Assembly: GCA_963840275.1 (NCBI GenBank) | Contig: CAWIYK010000005.1 | Location: 744,001 to 808,000, forward strand | Reading direction: 5' to 3' | DNA: 64,000 bases | Origin: Actinophytocola sp963840275 | GTDB lineage: Bacteria; Actinomycetota; Actinomycetes; Mycobacteriales; Pseudonocardiaceae | In this document: positions 1-8,385 of the stretch, one piece after another | Position numbering within the stretch: the first letter of the stretch is position 1 | How the letters are laid out: each line of letters begins with the position of its first letter | The notes under the pieces: generated by a model | Told to the model about the DNA's origin: nothing | Database searches by the model: none | What the model saw: only the letters and a program-made list of their open reading frames with translations | Position numbers and translations under genes: made by a program

Positions 1-36
1 CCCGGGCCCGCCACGAAGAAGCCGGCGGCGGACGGG

Positions 37-585
37 ATGACGCCGCGGATCGGCTTCGTGGTGGACATCGTCGGGTACGGGCGACGGCCCGACGGGGATG
101 ACAAGGTCGAGTTGCAGCACCGGCTCGCGGAGCTGGTCGAGCGGGTGCTCGCCGACCTCGGGGTCGGGTCGGACGACATCGAGGGTGACCACGCCGGCGA
201 CGAGCGGACAGTGTTCCTGCCGGTCGGCGCCGACTCGTCGCGGATGCTGCCGGTACTGATCTCCGCGATGTCCGAGCGGCTGCGACGCGACAACCGCCGG
301 CACACCGACCGCATGCGGCTGCGGATGGCCGTCGGCACCGGGCTGCTCGGCCACGGCCCGCTCGGTTTCACCGGCGACCTGGTCGTGGATCTGCACCGGT
401 TGGTGAACAGCGACGTGCTGCGGCGGGGGATCGACGACAACCCGGGCTCGGCGCTGGCCCTGCTGGTGTCCCACGCGCTGCACGACGAGGTGATCCGGCC
501 CGGTTACGTCGACCGGGACGAGTTCGTCCGGGTCGACGTGACCAGCAAGGAGTTCGCCGCCGTTGGCTGGCTCTGGCTCGAGTGA
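37..585 (+). CDS. Nucleotide-cyclase-homology-like protein, possibly 5'-truncated by the window edge
   Basis: The 182-residue product starts with a 'GFVVDIVGYGRR' strand, then a helix, then 'GDHAGDERTVFLPVG', and a late 'RLRMAVGTG...GPLGFTGDLVVDLHRLVNS' block. This order resembles the degenerate class III cyclase-like domain found in many actinobacterial signalling proteins, often beside effector-associated or STAND modules. The metal-binding aspartates of active cyclases are not clearly present, so catalysis is doubtful. The reading frame stays open through bases 1-36 to the window edge, so the true start may lie upstream and this may be the C-terminal domain of a longer protein. It converges with the hydrolase at 589 with a 3-base gap. 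The family assignment is inferred from pattern only. Confidence 0.6.
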   Translation: MTPRIGFVVDIVGYGRRPDGDDKVELQHRLAELVERVLADLGVGSDDIEGDHAGDERTVFLPVGADSSRMLPVLISAMSERLRRDNRRHTDRMRLRMAVGTGLLGHGPLGFTGDLVVDLHRLVNSDVLRRGIDDNPGSALALLVSHALHDEVIRPGYVDRDEFVRVDVTSKEFAAVGWLWLE

Positions 586-588
586 GGC

Positions 589-1638
589 TCAGCCCTTGGC
601 GAGCACCGCCTGGAGCGCGGCGGCGAACTCGGCGGGCGCCTCGAGGTGCGGGGTGTGGCCGACGTTCGCGATGACGACCTCGTCGTAGGTGCCGCCGGCC
701 GCCGCGTACCGGTCGAGCACCGCCCTGGTCTGGGTGATCATCGGCTGCGGCGGGTGGGTGTCGGCGCCCGGCCAGTCGGGCAGCGCGCCGAGCTGGCCGA
801 GGTAGGCCATGTCGAACATCGACGTCTCCGACACGATCTGGTCGTCGGCGCCGCGCAGCCACAGGATCGGCGGCTTCTGGTCGATCGTGTCGAGGTCGTC
901 GACGCGGAAGTGGTTGGGCGCCATGGTGTTGAGCACCCCGCGGGTGCCCGGCCGCACACCGGGCCACGCCTCGGTGGTCGCCAGGTCGCCGGGGTAGTGG
1001 TCCTCGTCGACGACCGTGCTCAGCATCGACTCGACGTAGGTGTCCGCGTCCGCCGGCTCGAACGGCGGCTTCACGTAGAAGGCGAGCATGATCTGCCTCG
1101 GGGAGAACGGCGAGTCCGCCGACCGGTCGCCGTCGCGCAGCCGCTGGACGAACTCCGGGTTGACCCCGCCGGCGCCCGCCCCGGCGCCGTCCGCGGTCAC
1201 CGGTTCGCCGTCGGCGCCCCGGGTGCCGCCGAAACCGTACGGGGACACCGGGTTCACGAGCGTCAGCGTGCGAACCAGCGCCGGGTGGTCGCGCAGCAGC
1301 TGCATGACCACGCCGCCGCCGAGGCTCCACCCGACGAAGTGCGCGGACTCGATGCCGAGCGCCGCGCACGTCGCCACGACGTCGTCGCTGTAGTCGCGGA
1401 CGCCCCGGGTCGCGTCGACCGGCGCCGGGTCGCTGTCGCCGAACCCACGCAGGTCGAACGCCAGCGGGCGGTACGGCTCGGGCAGGTCGAGCAGCTGGCG
1501 CTGCCAGAACAGGCTGGAGGAGATGTTGCCGTGCACGAACACCACCGGTTCACCCGTGCGCCCGGCGACCTCCAGCACGTTCACGGTGAGCCGGTCGGTG
1601 GCCACGCGGCGGGCGGTCACGCCGTCGAACAACGTCAT
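589..1638 (-). CDS. Alpha/beta hydrolase
   Basis: This is a 349-residue cytoplasmic alpha/beta-hydrolase-fold enzyme. The oxyanion-hole strand 'VVFVHGNISSS' is near residue 32, the nucleophile elbow GWSLGG (Ser in G-x-S-x-G) near residue 105, a candidate acid in 'LRGADDQIVS', and the catalytic His in 'NVGHTPHLEAP' near the C terminus. The substrate cannot be read from the sequence; esterase or lactonase activity is most likely. The start is ATG preceded by AGAGGA. It is the last gene of a three-gene minus-strand operon, 15 bases behind the secreted hydrolase at 1654-2907. Confidence 0.85.
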   Translation of the reverse strand: MTLFDGVTARRVATDRLTVNVLEVAGRTGEPVVFVHGNISSSLFWQRQLLDLPEPYRPLAFDLRGFGDSDPAPVDATRGVRDYSDDVVATCAALGIESAHFVGWSLGGGVVMQLLRDHPALVRTLTLVNPVSPYGFGGTRGADGEPVTADGAGAGAGGVNPEFVQRLRDGDRSADSPFSPRQIMLAFYVKPPFEPADADTYVESMLSTVVDEDHYPGDLATTEAWPGVRPGTRGVLNTMAPNHFRVDDLDTIDQKPPILWLRGADDQIVSETSMFDMAYLGQLGALPDWPGADTHPPQPMITQTRAVLDRYAAAGGTYDEVVIANVGHTPHLEAPAEFAAALQAVLAKG

Positions 1639-1653
1639 GGGTCGATCCTCTGC

Positions 1654-2907
1654 TCAGGACAGCCAGCTGGTGACCTGGGCCATCGCCGAGGTCGCCCAGC
1701 CGAGCTGCAGATGGTTCGCGGTGCCGATCAGGGCGGTGCCGCCCAGGTTCCCGACACCGGTGGTGCTCAGCGCGCTGGCGACGAACACGATGCCGTCGCT
1801 CGGGCCGCGGGTCTCGTTCCACACCCCGACGATGTTCGGCGCGCCACCCGCCAGCAGGTACACCCCGACCCCGGCCGGCGTGCCGGCGCCCTGGATGGTC
1901 GAGATCAGCGAGCCCGCGTTGATCGCGGCCTGGATGCCGGGCCCGTCGGTGTAGAAGCCCTGGCCGCCGTAGTAGGTCGTGTACCAGTCCTGAGTGGACC
2001 CGTTGACGCCGAACGTGCCGTCCCAGCGCGCCAGCATCTGCCGCTGCCCGGGATAGGCGTCGTAGCCGCCGGTCGGGGTGATCGACAGCTCCGGGTGGTA
2101 GGTGTACTGGCCGAGGCAGGTCATCCTGGTGTGCGGGCTCGGCGCGTTGATCGTGCCGCCGCACTCCGGCCAGATCGAGAGGTCGTGGGACCAGCCGTGG
2201 GCGAAGGGGTAGTCGTAGCCGCCGTTCGGGCCGCCGAGGGTGACGAGCTTGCGCACGTCGCCCGCGTAGGCGCGGCCCCACGACGGTTTCACCGACGACA
2301 CGTAGCTCCGCGCGGACATCATGCCCTTGCTCCAGCCGACCACGTCGACCTTGCTCACGCCGAGCCGTGACTTGATCACCGCGATCGCGTCGCCGACCTG
2401 TTGCGCCTGCTGCAGGTTCTCGCCCTGCTTGTGCGCGAACCCGATCGCGAACACCCGGTAGCCGCGCGTGTCGAGGTACTGCATCAGCCCGGTCGACGGG
2501 CAGGTCGCCGACCCGCAGCCGAACCCGCCGGACTCGTTCGGGTTGGCCCACGCGCGGTCGGGGTTGTCGTTGGCGCCGTGCACGAGCAGCACCGGCGTCG
2601 CCTTGGCGCCGGTGGACCAGTGCGGCGCGGAGTAGAGCAGGAACCGCGACGACGACGGCTTCGCGACGTTGCCGAAGAACGTGCGCCGCTGGCCGTCCTG
2701 GTCGCCCCGGCCGTCCGGCGGGTACTGCTCGTCGTGGAAGCCCGCCGTGGTGTCCCGGTAGCGGTCCACCTTCGCCCAGCCGTTGGCCACCGAGGTGTAG
2801 GTGGCCTCGAGCGTCAGGTACGCGGGGTCGGCCGCCGCCGCCGACGTGGACGTGGCCGCCGGCACCAGTAAGGCGGCGACCAGCAACGGGATCGCGAGCA
2901 GACGCAT
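1654..2907 (-). CDS. Secreted alpha/beta hydrolase (lipase / polyester-depolymerase-like)
   Basis: The 417-residue precursor has a clear Sec signal peptide (about residues 1-26, ending ATSTSAAAA). The mature part has an 'LLVHGAND' oxyanion strand, the nucleophile elbow GWSKGM near residue 200, and a Cys pair 'FGCGSATCPS' that could form a disulfide. A late 'GTANHLQLGW' carries the likely catalytic His. The architecture fits extracellular lipases and polyhydroxyalkanoate-depolymerase-like enzymes. The neighbouring 3-hydroxybutyrate-dehydrogenase-type SDR makes a polyhydroxybutyrate or oligomer substrate plausible, but that is inference. ATG is preceded by GAGAGGA. It lies in the middle of the three-hydrolase operon, 11 bases behind 2919-3749. 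Confidence 0.8.
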   Translation of the reverse strand: MRLLAIPLLVAALLVPAATSTSAAAADPAYLTLEATYTSVANGWAKVDRYRDTTAGFHDEQYPPDGRGDQDGQRRTFFGNVAKPSSSRFLLYSAPHWSTGAKATPVLLVHGANDNPDRAWANPNESGGFGCGSATCPSTGLMQYLDTRGYRVFAIGFAHKQGENLQQAQQVGDAIAVIKSRLGVSKVDVVGWSKGMMSARSYVSSVKPSWGRAYAGDVRKLVTLGGPNGGYDYPFAHGWSHDLSIWPECGGTINAPSPHTRMTCLGQYTYHPELSITPTGGYDAYPGQRQMLARWDGTFGVNGSTQDWYTTYYGGQGFYTDGPGIQAAINAGSLISTIQGAGTPAGVGVYLLAGGAPNIVGVWNETRGPSDGIVFVASALSTTGVGNLGGTALIGTANHLQLGWATSAMAQVTSWLS

Positions 2908-2918
2908 CGGGTGTCCTC

Positions 2919-3749
2919 TCAGGACAGTGCGGCGACGACGGCCTTCGCGCCGTCGTCGCCGAACAGGATCGAGTAGTGGTTGGTGCCGGGCACGGTCGTC
3001 ACGGTGAGGCCGGTCGCGGCGGGGTCCGGGTACAGGCCGCCCGGCTCGTCGAACATGCCGCGTTCGGCACGCAGGAACGGGGTCGTGGCCGGCAGCGCGG
3101 CGTGGGCGGCCCTCGGCGCGGCGCCGGTGTGCAGGTCGACGAAGTCCGCGCGGACCGCGTCCCGGCGCACCCGGCTGCGCAGCTCCGGCTCGGTGCCGGT
3201 CAGGTCGTAGTCCACATAGGACTCGATGGCGGGGGTCCAGTCGGCGAACGCCGGGTGCTGTCGCCAGAAGTCCCGGTACTCCGCCCGCGAGGCGAACCGC
3301 ATGTCCAACCGGCGGACGGCCGGGCCGAGCAGTGTCTCGAGGTCGGCGTCGGCCGGCGCGGGCAGGGGAGCGCCGCCGTCGACGAGGACCAGCCGTCCGA
3401 CCCGCGTCGGGTGTCGGTGCGCGAGGACCGCCGCGACGAAGCCGCCCATCGAGTGTCCGACGACGGTGGCGCGCTCGATGCCGAGGGCATCCAGCACCGC
3501 GACGCAGTCGGTGGCGTGCGCCGCCATCCCGTACGGGCCCGGAAGGTCACCGCTGCCGCCGCGGCCACGCAGGTCGGGCGCCACCACCGGTCCCGGGTGC
3601 AGCGCCGCGACCGGCCCCCACGCCAGGTGCGACGCCGTGATGCCGTGGATGGCGAGCACCGGCGGTCCCGCCGCGTCCGCGTCCCAGGTCGCCACCGTCA
3701 GCTCGCCACCCGGCACGGCGACCCGGGACAGCCGCGACATCCTCGTCAT
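2919..3749 (-). CDS. Alpha/beta hydrolase
   Basis: This 276-residue alpha/beta hydrolase has 'VLAIHGITASH' (oxyanion strand), 'DLRGRGGSG', the nucleophile elbow GHSMGG near residue 99, and a C-terminal 'VPGTNHYSILF' with the probable catalytic His. No signal peptide is visible, so it acts in the cytoplasm, perhaps on products released by the secreted hydrolase downstream. It is the first gene of the minus-strand operon that continues through 2907 and 1638, and is divergent from the SDR at 3905. The start codon has several Met/Arg residues around it (MTRMSRLSR), so the start could be four residues later. Confidence 0.83.
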   Translation of the reverse strand: MTRMSRLSRVAVPGGELTVATWDADAAGPPVLAIHGITASHLAWGPVAALHPGPVVAPDLRGRGGSGDLPGPYGMAAHATDCVAVLDALGIERATVVGHSMGGFVAAVLAHRHPTRVGRLVLVDGGAPLPAPADADLETLLGPAVRRLDMRFASRAEYRDFWRQHPAFADWTPAIESYVDYDLTGTEPELRSRVRRDAVRADFVDLHTGAAPRAAHAALPATTPFLRAERGMFDEPGGLYPDPAATGLTVTTVPGTNHYSILFGDDGAKAVVAALS

Positions 3750-3819
3750 GCGACGAACCTTCCGCGCTCACGGGTGGGCCGGTCAACGTGTCCGGCCGCC
3801 ATCGTGGGTCGAGCGCACA

Positions 3820-3834
3820 TGTGGGCCGCCCACA
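3820..3834. promoter_or_regulatory. Inverted repeat in divergent promoter region
   Basis: TGTGGGC-C-GCCCACA is a perfect dyad with 7-base arms around one central base. It lies in the 155-bp gap between the divergently transcribed hydrolase operon and the SDR gene. The position fits an operator for a dimeric regulator controlling both directions. No regulator gene lies next to it. A chance GC-rich palindrome cannot be excluded. Confidence 0.4.
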
Positions 3835-3904
3835 CCGCGACGCCGCCGAGTATGGATGTCCGAGACGTGGAGCCCGCAACCACCAGGTCGTAGGTTCACG
3901 AGCC

Positions 3905-4636
3905 ATGGAGCTTTCCGGACGACGGGCCCTGGTCACCGGCGCGGCCAGCGGCATCGGACGCGCGTGTGCGCTGCGGCTCGCGGCCGCGGGCGCCGAGGTG
4001 GTCGCGGCCGACCGGGACGCCGACGCCCTGCGCGACCTGGACCTGGCGACGGTGGTGGTCGACCTCGCGGACCTCGACGCCGTCGACCGGCTCGACCTCG
4101 CGGTGGACATCGTCGTCAACAACGCGGGCCTGCAGCACGTCGCGCCGATCGAGGAGTTCCCGCCGGAGCGGTTCTCCTACCTCCTGCGGGTGATGCTGGA
4201 GGCGCCGTTCCGGATCGTGCGTGGCGCGCTGCCGCACATGTACGCGGGCGGCTGGGGCCGGGTCGTCAACATCTCCAGCGTGCACGGGCTGGTCGCGTCG
4301 CCGTTCAAGGTGGCCTACGTCGCCGCGAAGCACGGCATCGAGGGGCTCTCCAAGGTCATCGCGCTGGAGGGCGCCGCGCACGGGGTGACGTCCAACTGCG
4401 TCAACCCGGCCTACGTGCGCACGCCGCTGGTCGAGAACCAGATCGCCGCGCAGGCCGAGCACCTCGGCATCGACGAGGACCGGGTGGTCGAGGAGGTGAT
4501 GCTCGCGCCGGCGGCCGTGAAGCGGCTGATCGAGCCGGCGGAGGTCGCCGAAGTGGTCGCCTACCTGTGCGGGAGCAGCGCGTCGGCGGTCACCGGCACG
4601 TCGATGAAGATCGACGGCGGCTGGACCGCACATTGA
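3905..4636 (+). CDS. SDR-family dehydrogenase, 3-hydroxybutyrate dehydrogenase type
   Basis: The 243-residue product is a classical short-chain dehydrogenase: TGAASGIG (cofactor glycine motif, residues 10-17), NNAG, the catalytic Ser in 'VVNISSVHG', then 'KVAYVAAKHGIEGL' with YxxxK. The sequence around 'VHGLVASPFKVAYVAAKHG' and 'NCVNPAYVRTPLVENQI' is characteristic of D-3-hydroxybutyrate dehydrogenases, which interconvert 3-hydroxybutyrate and acetoacetate with NAD. The ATG at 3905 was chosen because homology begins there; the frame is open further upstream without family resemblance. It is divergent from three hydrolases and followed by an ABC importer operon. Confidence 0.85.
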   Translation: MELSGRRALVTGAASGIGRACALRLAAAGAEVVAADRDADALRDLDLATVVVDLADLDAVDRLDLAVDIVVNNAGLQHVAPIEEFPPERFSYLLRVMLEAPFRIVRGALPHMYAGGWGRVVNISSVHGLVASPFKVAYVAAKHGIEGLSKVIALEGAAHGVTSNCVNPAYVRTPLVENQIAAQAEHLGIDEDRVVEEVMLAPAAVKRLIEPAEVAEVVAYLCGSSASAVTGTSMKIDGGWTAH

Positions 4637-4714
4637 GCGCTATGTAGGAACCGAACACATCCGGCTGGGTTGTTGTGGACGTGCGGGCCATGTCGGAATC
4701 TCTCGGGGCTCCCC

Positions 4715-4720
4715 TAGGGT
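4715..4720 (+). promoter_or_regulatory. Candidate -10 element for the ABC importer operon (leaderless)
   Basis: TAGGGT ends six bases before the GTG start at 4727, the spacing typical of leaderless actinobacterial transcripts in which the start codon is at or next to +1. No convincing Shine-Dalgarno sequence is seen, and the -35 region is poor. Inferred only from motif and spacing. Confidence 0.35.
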
Positions 4721-4726
4721 CATCGC

Positions 4727-5485
4727 GTGACGGACGCCACATCGATGTTGCGGACCCGTGGACTCGCCAAGGAGTTCAACGGCTTCCATGCCGTGCAGGG
4801 GGTGGATCTCGACATCGCCACCGGCACCGTGCACGCGCTCGTCGGCCCGAACGGCGCCGGCAAGACCACGTTGTTCAACCTGCTGACCGGCTTCCTGGCC
4901 CCGAGCGCCGGCACCATCGAGATCGAGGGCCACGACGTGACGGGCATGCGTCCGGAGCGGATCGCGCAGCGCGGGGTCGCCAGGTCCTTCCAGATCACCA
5001 GCCTGTTCGACGAGCTGACGCTGGCCGAGCACGTGGAGCTGGCGCTGCAGGGCCGGGACGGCACCGGCCACCGCTTCTGGCGCTCCGACAAGCTGCTGCG
5101 TCGCTACCGCGCCGAGACCGACGACCTGCTCGAGCAGGTCGGCCTCGCCGGGCGCACCGGCGTGGTGGCCGGCAGCCTCGCGTACGGCGAGAAACGCGCG
5201 TTGGAGCTGGCGCTGGCGCTCGCGTTGTCGCCGCGGCTCCTGCTGCTCGACGAGCCGACGGCCGGCATGGGCGTCGAGGACGTCGCGCGGACGGTCGAGC
5301 TGATCAGACGGATCCGCGCGGACCGCACGATCGTGTTGGTGGAGCACAACATGAAGGTCGTCGGCGACCTGACCGACCGGGTGACGGTGCTGCAGTTCGG
5401 CAAGATCCTCGCCGAGGGCCCGTATGAGGAAGTCCGCAACGACCCACGCGTGATCACCGCGTACTTGGGAGAGAACGTTGCTTAG
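4727..5485 (+). CDS. ABC transporter ATP-binding protein, LivG type
   Basis: This 252-residue ATPase of a branched-chain-amino-acid-type (HAAT) importer has Walker A GPNGAGKTT (about residue 43), the LivG-type signature 'LAYGEKRALELA', Walker B LLLLDEPTAGM and the switch His in 'VLVEHNM'. It energises uptake at the cytoplasmic face with its partner at 5478. The start is GTG. It opens a five-gene transporter operon: two ATPases, binding protein, two permeases. HAAT systems take amino acids but also amides, urea and hydroxy or aromatic acids. The hydrolase/hydroxybutyrate context makes a non-amino-acid substrate worth considering. Confidence 0.9.
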   Translation: MTDATSMLRTRGLAKEFNGFHAVQGVDLDIATGTVHALVGPNGAGKTTLFNLLTGFLAPSAGTIEIEGHDVTGMRPERIAQRGVARSFQITSLFDELTLAEHVELALQGRDGTGHRFWRSDKLLRRYRAETDDLLEQVGLAGRTGVVAGSLAYGEKRALELALALALSPRLLLLDEPTAGMGVEDVARTVELIRRIRADRTIVLVEHNMKVVGDLTDRVTVLQFGKILAEGPYEEVRNDPRVITAYLGENVA

Positions 5486-6170
5486 TGTCCACGAAGTCAC
5501 CGCTCGCTACGGCGAGGCGCAGGTGTTGCGCGGGGTCTCGCTCGAGGTCGCCGCCGGTGAGGTGGTGACGCTGGTCGGGCGCAACGGCGCCGGCAAGACC
5601 ACGCTGCTGCGTTGTCTGATGGGCCTGCACCGGTCGATGGCCGGGCGGGTCGAGCTGGACGGGCGGGACATCTCGACGTTGGCTCCGCACAAGCGGTGCC
5701 GGCTCGGTCTCGGCTACGTCCCGGACGACCGCGGCATCTACGCGACGCTCACGGTCGAGGAGAACCTCACGCTGCCGCCGACCGTCGGGCCCGACGCGTG
5801 GTCGCTCGAGAAGGTGTACGAGACCTTCCCGGTGCTCGCGCAGCGGCGGCGGCAGGCGGGCACGCATCTGTCCGGCGGCGAGCAGCAGATGCTGTCGGTG
5901 GCGCGGGTGCTGCGGATGGGCGCCCGGCTCCTGCTCGCCGACGAGCCGACCGAGGGGCTCGCGCCGCTGCTGGTCCAGCAGATCGGCGAGATCATCCGCA
6001 CGGTCAAGGCGCACGGCGTCACCGTGTTGCTGATCGAGCAGAACATCCACTTCGCCTCGACCGTGGCCGACCGGCACTACCTGATCAGCCAGGGTCGCGT
6101 GGTCGAGTCGCTCGACAACGCCGAGGTCGAGCAGCGCGAGCACGAGCTGCTCGAGTACCTGGGCATCTGA
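5478..6170 (+). CDS. ABC transporter ATP-binding protein, LivF type
   Basis: This 230-residue second ATPase has Walker A GRNGAGKTT, signature LSGGEQQML, Walker B LLLADEPTEGL and 'LIEQN', all typical of LivF. The TTG start at 5478 overlaps the end of the upstream ATPase by 8 bases, which suggests translational coupling. It heterodimerises with the LivG-type subunit. The binding-protein gene follows after 27 bases. Confidence 0.9.
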   Translation: MLSVHEVTARYGEAQVLRGVSLEVAAGEVVTLVGRNGAGKTTLLRCLMGLHRSMAGRVELDGRDISTLAPHKRCRLGLGYVPDDRGIYATLTVEENLTLPPTVGPDAWSLEKVYETFPVLAQRRRQAGTHLSGGEQQMLSVARVLRMGARLLLADEPTEGLAPLLVQQIGEIIRTVKAHGVTVLLIEQNIHFASTVADRHYLISQGRVVESLDNAEVEQREHELLEYLGI

Positions 6171-6197
6171 GCGCTTTCTGAGAAAGGAACCGGAAAC

Positions 6198-7445
6198 ATG
6201 GCAACGAGGTTGAAGGTCGCGGCAACGGTCGCCGCGGTGGGCGCCGTGCTCGCCGGCTGCGGCGGCGGTCCCCAGAGCGGCGGCGGGAAGGTCTCCGGCG
6301 ACGCGGTCAAGCTCGGTGTGATCACCGACCTGTCCGGCGTGTACTCCGAGCTGGCCGGCAAGAACGCGGTGGCGGCGGTGGAGATGGCCGTCGACGACTT
6401 CAAGGCCAAGCACAAGGACGACGCGGTCACCCAGAACATCGAGGTGACCTCCGCCGACCACCAGAACAAGCCCGAGATCGCCAACACGGCGGCGCGGGAG
6501 ATGTACGACCGGGACGGCGTCGACGCGATCTTCGACGTGCCGACCTCGTCGGCCGCGCTCGCGATCGCCACGGTGGCCGGGCAGAACAAGAAGCTGTACT
6601 TCAACATCGGCGCCGCGACGACCGAGCTGACCGGCGCGCAGTGCAACCCCTACACCTACCACTACGCCTACGACACCTACATGCTCGCGCACGGCACCGG
6701 CACCACGGTGACCGAGCAGGGCGCGAAGCAGTGGTACATCATCTACCCGGACTACGCGTTCGGGCAGGACATGAACAAGAGCTTCACCGCGGCGATCGAG
6801 GGCGCGGGCGGCACCGTCGGCACGGCCGACCCGACGCCGTTCCCGAACGACAACTTCGCCACGTTCATGACCAAGGCACCGAACCTCAGCCCCAAGCCGG
6901 ACGTGCTCGGCACCATGCAGGCCGGCGGCGACCTGGTCAACGTCGTCAAGCAGTACAACGAGTTCGGGCTCAAGGCCAAGGGCGTCGACCTGGCCGTCGG
7001 GCTGATGTTCGACACCGACATCAAGTCGATCGGCGTCGGGCCGCTCGCCGGCACGCTGTTCACCACGGCGTGGTTCTGGAACCTCGACGACCGCAGCCGC
7101 GAGTGGGCGGACCGCTTCAAGGAGCGCACGGGCACCCGCCCGACGTTCGACCACGCGGCCAACTACTCGGCGGCGACGCAGTACCTCGAGGCGATCCAGC
7201 GCGCCGGCACCGACGGCGCCGACGAGGTCCGCAAGGAGCTGGACGGGTTCGAGTTCGACGACTTCTTCGCCCGCAACGCCACGTTCCGCGCGGAGGACCA
7301 CAGCGTCACCCACGACTCCTACCTGGTGAAGGTGAAGGAGGAGTCGCAGGTGGAGGAGGACTTCGACTTCACGGAGCTGGTCGAGAAGATCCCGGCCGAC
7401 GAGGCGTTCCGCAAGGCGTCCGACAGCGGCTGCGACATGGGCTGA
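6198..7445 (+). CDS. ABC transporter substrate-binding lipoprotein (HAAT / LivK type)
   Basis: The 415-residue precursor has a lipoprotein signal (lipobox LAGC, Cys at about residue 21) followed by a Gly/Ser-rich linker. The mature part matches the Leu/Ile/Val-binding superfamily: 'VKLGVITDLSGVYSELAGKNAVAAVEMAVDDF' near the N terminus (split here across two lobes), 'YPDYAFGQDM', and a C-terminal hinge region. It captures the substrate outside the membrane for the permeases at 7507 and 8382. The strong RBS AGAAAGGAA lies upstream of ATG. Ligand identity cannot be inferred from sequence. Confidence 0.9.
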   Translation: MATRLKVAATVAAVGAVLAGCGGGPQSGGGKVSGDAVKLGVITDLSGVYSELAGKNAVAAVEMAVDDFKAKHKDDAVTQNIEVTSADHQNKPEIANTAAREMYDRDGVDAIFDVPTSSAALAIATVAGQNKKLYFNIGAATTELTGAQCNPYTYHYAYDTYMLAHGTGTTVTEQGAKQWYIIYPDYAFGQDMNKSFTAAIEGAGGTVGTADPTPFPNDNFATFMTKAPNLSPKPDVLGTMQAGGDLVNVVKQYNEFGLKAKGVDLAVGLMFDTDIKSIGVGPLAGTLFTTAWFWNLDDRSREWADRFKERTGTRPTFDHAANYSAATQYLEAIQRAGTDGADEVRKELDGFEFDDFFARNATFRAEDHSVTHDSYLVKVKEESQVEEDFDFTELVEKIPADEAFRKASDSGCDMG

Positions 7446-7456
7446 GGGAAGACGGC

Positions 7457-7506
7457 GTGGTAGCGGAGGAGCGAAGCGACCCGATGTCACCGAGCGGAGC
7501 GAGGAA
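7457..7506 (+). repeat. Divergent copy of a GTGA-linked intergenic element
   Basis: The 61-base gap between the binding-protein gene and the LivH-type permease holds GAGGAGCGAAGCGACCCG followed by ATGTCAC and then GAGCGGAGCGAGGAA, running straight into the GTGAAC permease start. The same layout (GCGAGC-rich stretch, ATGTCAC, GAGCG...GAGG, GTGA) is seen in the 74-bp tandem repeat at 13363-13510, read on its minus strand. I interpret it as a shorter member of the same dispersed element. Confidence 0.45.
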
Positions 7507-8385
7507 GTGAACACGGAACTCGTCCAGCAGCTGTTCAACGGGTTGGTGAGCGGCAGCTTCTACGCCATGCTCGCGCTCGGGCTGTCGGTGATCTTCGGCA
7601 TGCTCGGCGTGGTGAACTTCGCGCACGGCGCCTTCTACATGGTCGGCGCGATCGGCGCGTTCGTCCTGCTGGACACGGTCGGCATGAGCTGGTGGCTGGC
7701 GCTGCTCGTCGTGCCGGTCGTGCTCGGGGTCGTCGGCATGGTGTTGGAGCGGCTGCTCGTCGCGCGGTTGGTGCGGCTCGACCCGCTGTACAACTTCCTG
7801 CTCACGTTCGGCATCGCGCTGATCCTGCAGGACGTGGTGCGGCTGCGGTACGGGGTCGCGTCGCAGCCCTACCCGCGGCCGGCGCTGCTGGACGGGTCGA
7901 TGAGCCTCGGCCTGTTCGACTACCCGAAGTACCAGGTGTTCGTGCTCGTCTTCTCGATCGTGCTGTCGGCGCTGGTGTGGCTGGTGCTGACGAAGACGCG
8001 GGTCGGCGTGATCGTGCGCGCGTCGACCGAGCGGCCGGAGCTGACCCGGTCGCTCGGCATCGACGTGCGGCGCTGGGTCACGCCGGTGTTCGGCTTCGGC
8101 ATCGCGCTCGCGGGGCTCGCGGGAGTGCTCGCCGCGCCGATGCGGGCGGTGAACTCCAGCATGGGCGGCGACCTGGTCATCGTGATCTTCGCGGTGGTGG
8201 TGATCGGCGGGCTCGGGTCGGTGTTCGGCTCGGTCGCGGCCGGCTACCTGGTCGGCATGCTCTCGGCGATCGGGAGCGTCTACGTCCCGGCGCTGTCCCA
8301 GAGTCTGGTGTTCATCCTGATGGCGCTGGTGCTGCTACTGCGACCTGCCGGCTTGTTCGGTCGTGAAGAGGGAGTGCGCGCATGA
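7507..8385 (+). CDS. Branched-chain-type ABC transporter permease (LivH family)
   Basis: The 292-residue integral membrane protein has about eight hydrophobic segments and the LivH signature 'GLSVIFGMLGVVNFAHGAFYM' region near residues 24-44. The cytoplasmic 'RASTERPELTRSLGIDVRR' loop that docks the ATPases is present. The GTG start follows AGGAA inside a repeat-like leader. Its stop overlaps the next permease gene by four bases (ATGA), so the two permease subunits are translationally coupled. Confidence 0.9.
   Translation: MNTELVQQLFNGLVSGSFYAMLALGLSVIFGMLGVVNFAHGAFYMVGAIGAFVLLDTVGMSWWLALLVVPVVLGVVGMVLERLLVARLVRLDPLYNFLLTFGIALILQDVVRLRYGVASQPYPRPALLDGSMSLGLFDYPKYQVFVLVFSIVLSALVWLVLTKTRVGVIVRASTERPELTRSLGIDVRRWVTPVFGFGIALAGLAGVLAAPMRAVNSSMGGDLVIVIFAVVVIGGLGSVFGSVAAGYLVGMLSAIGSVYVPALSQSLVFILMALVLLLRPAGLFGREEGVRA

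Noticed and set aside
5454..7538. Long minus-strand frame antisense to the LivF-type and binding-protein genes
   Set aside because: Arg/Val/Leu/Gly-skewed translation typical of antisense frames in GC-rich genes. The plus-strand genes are certain.
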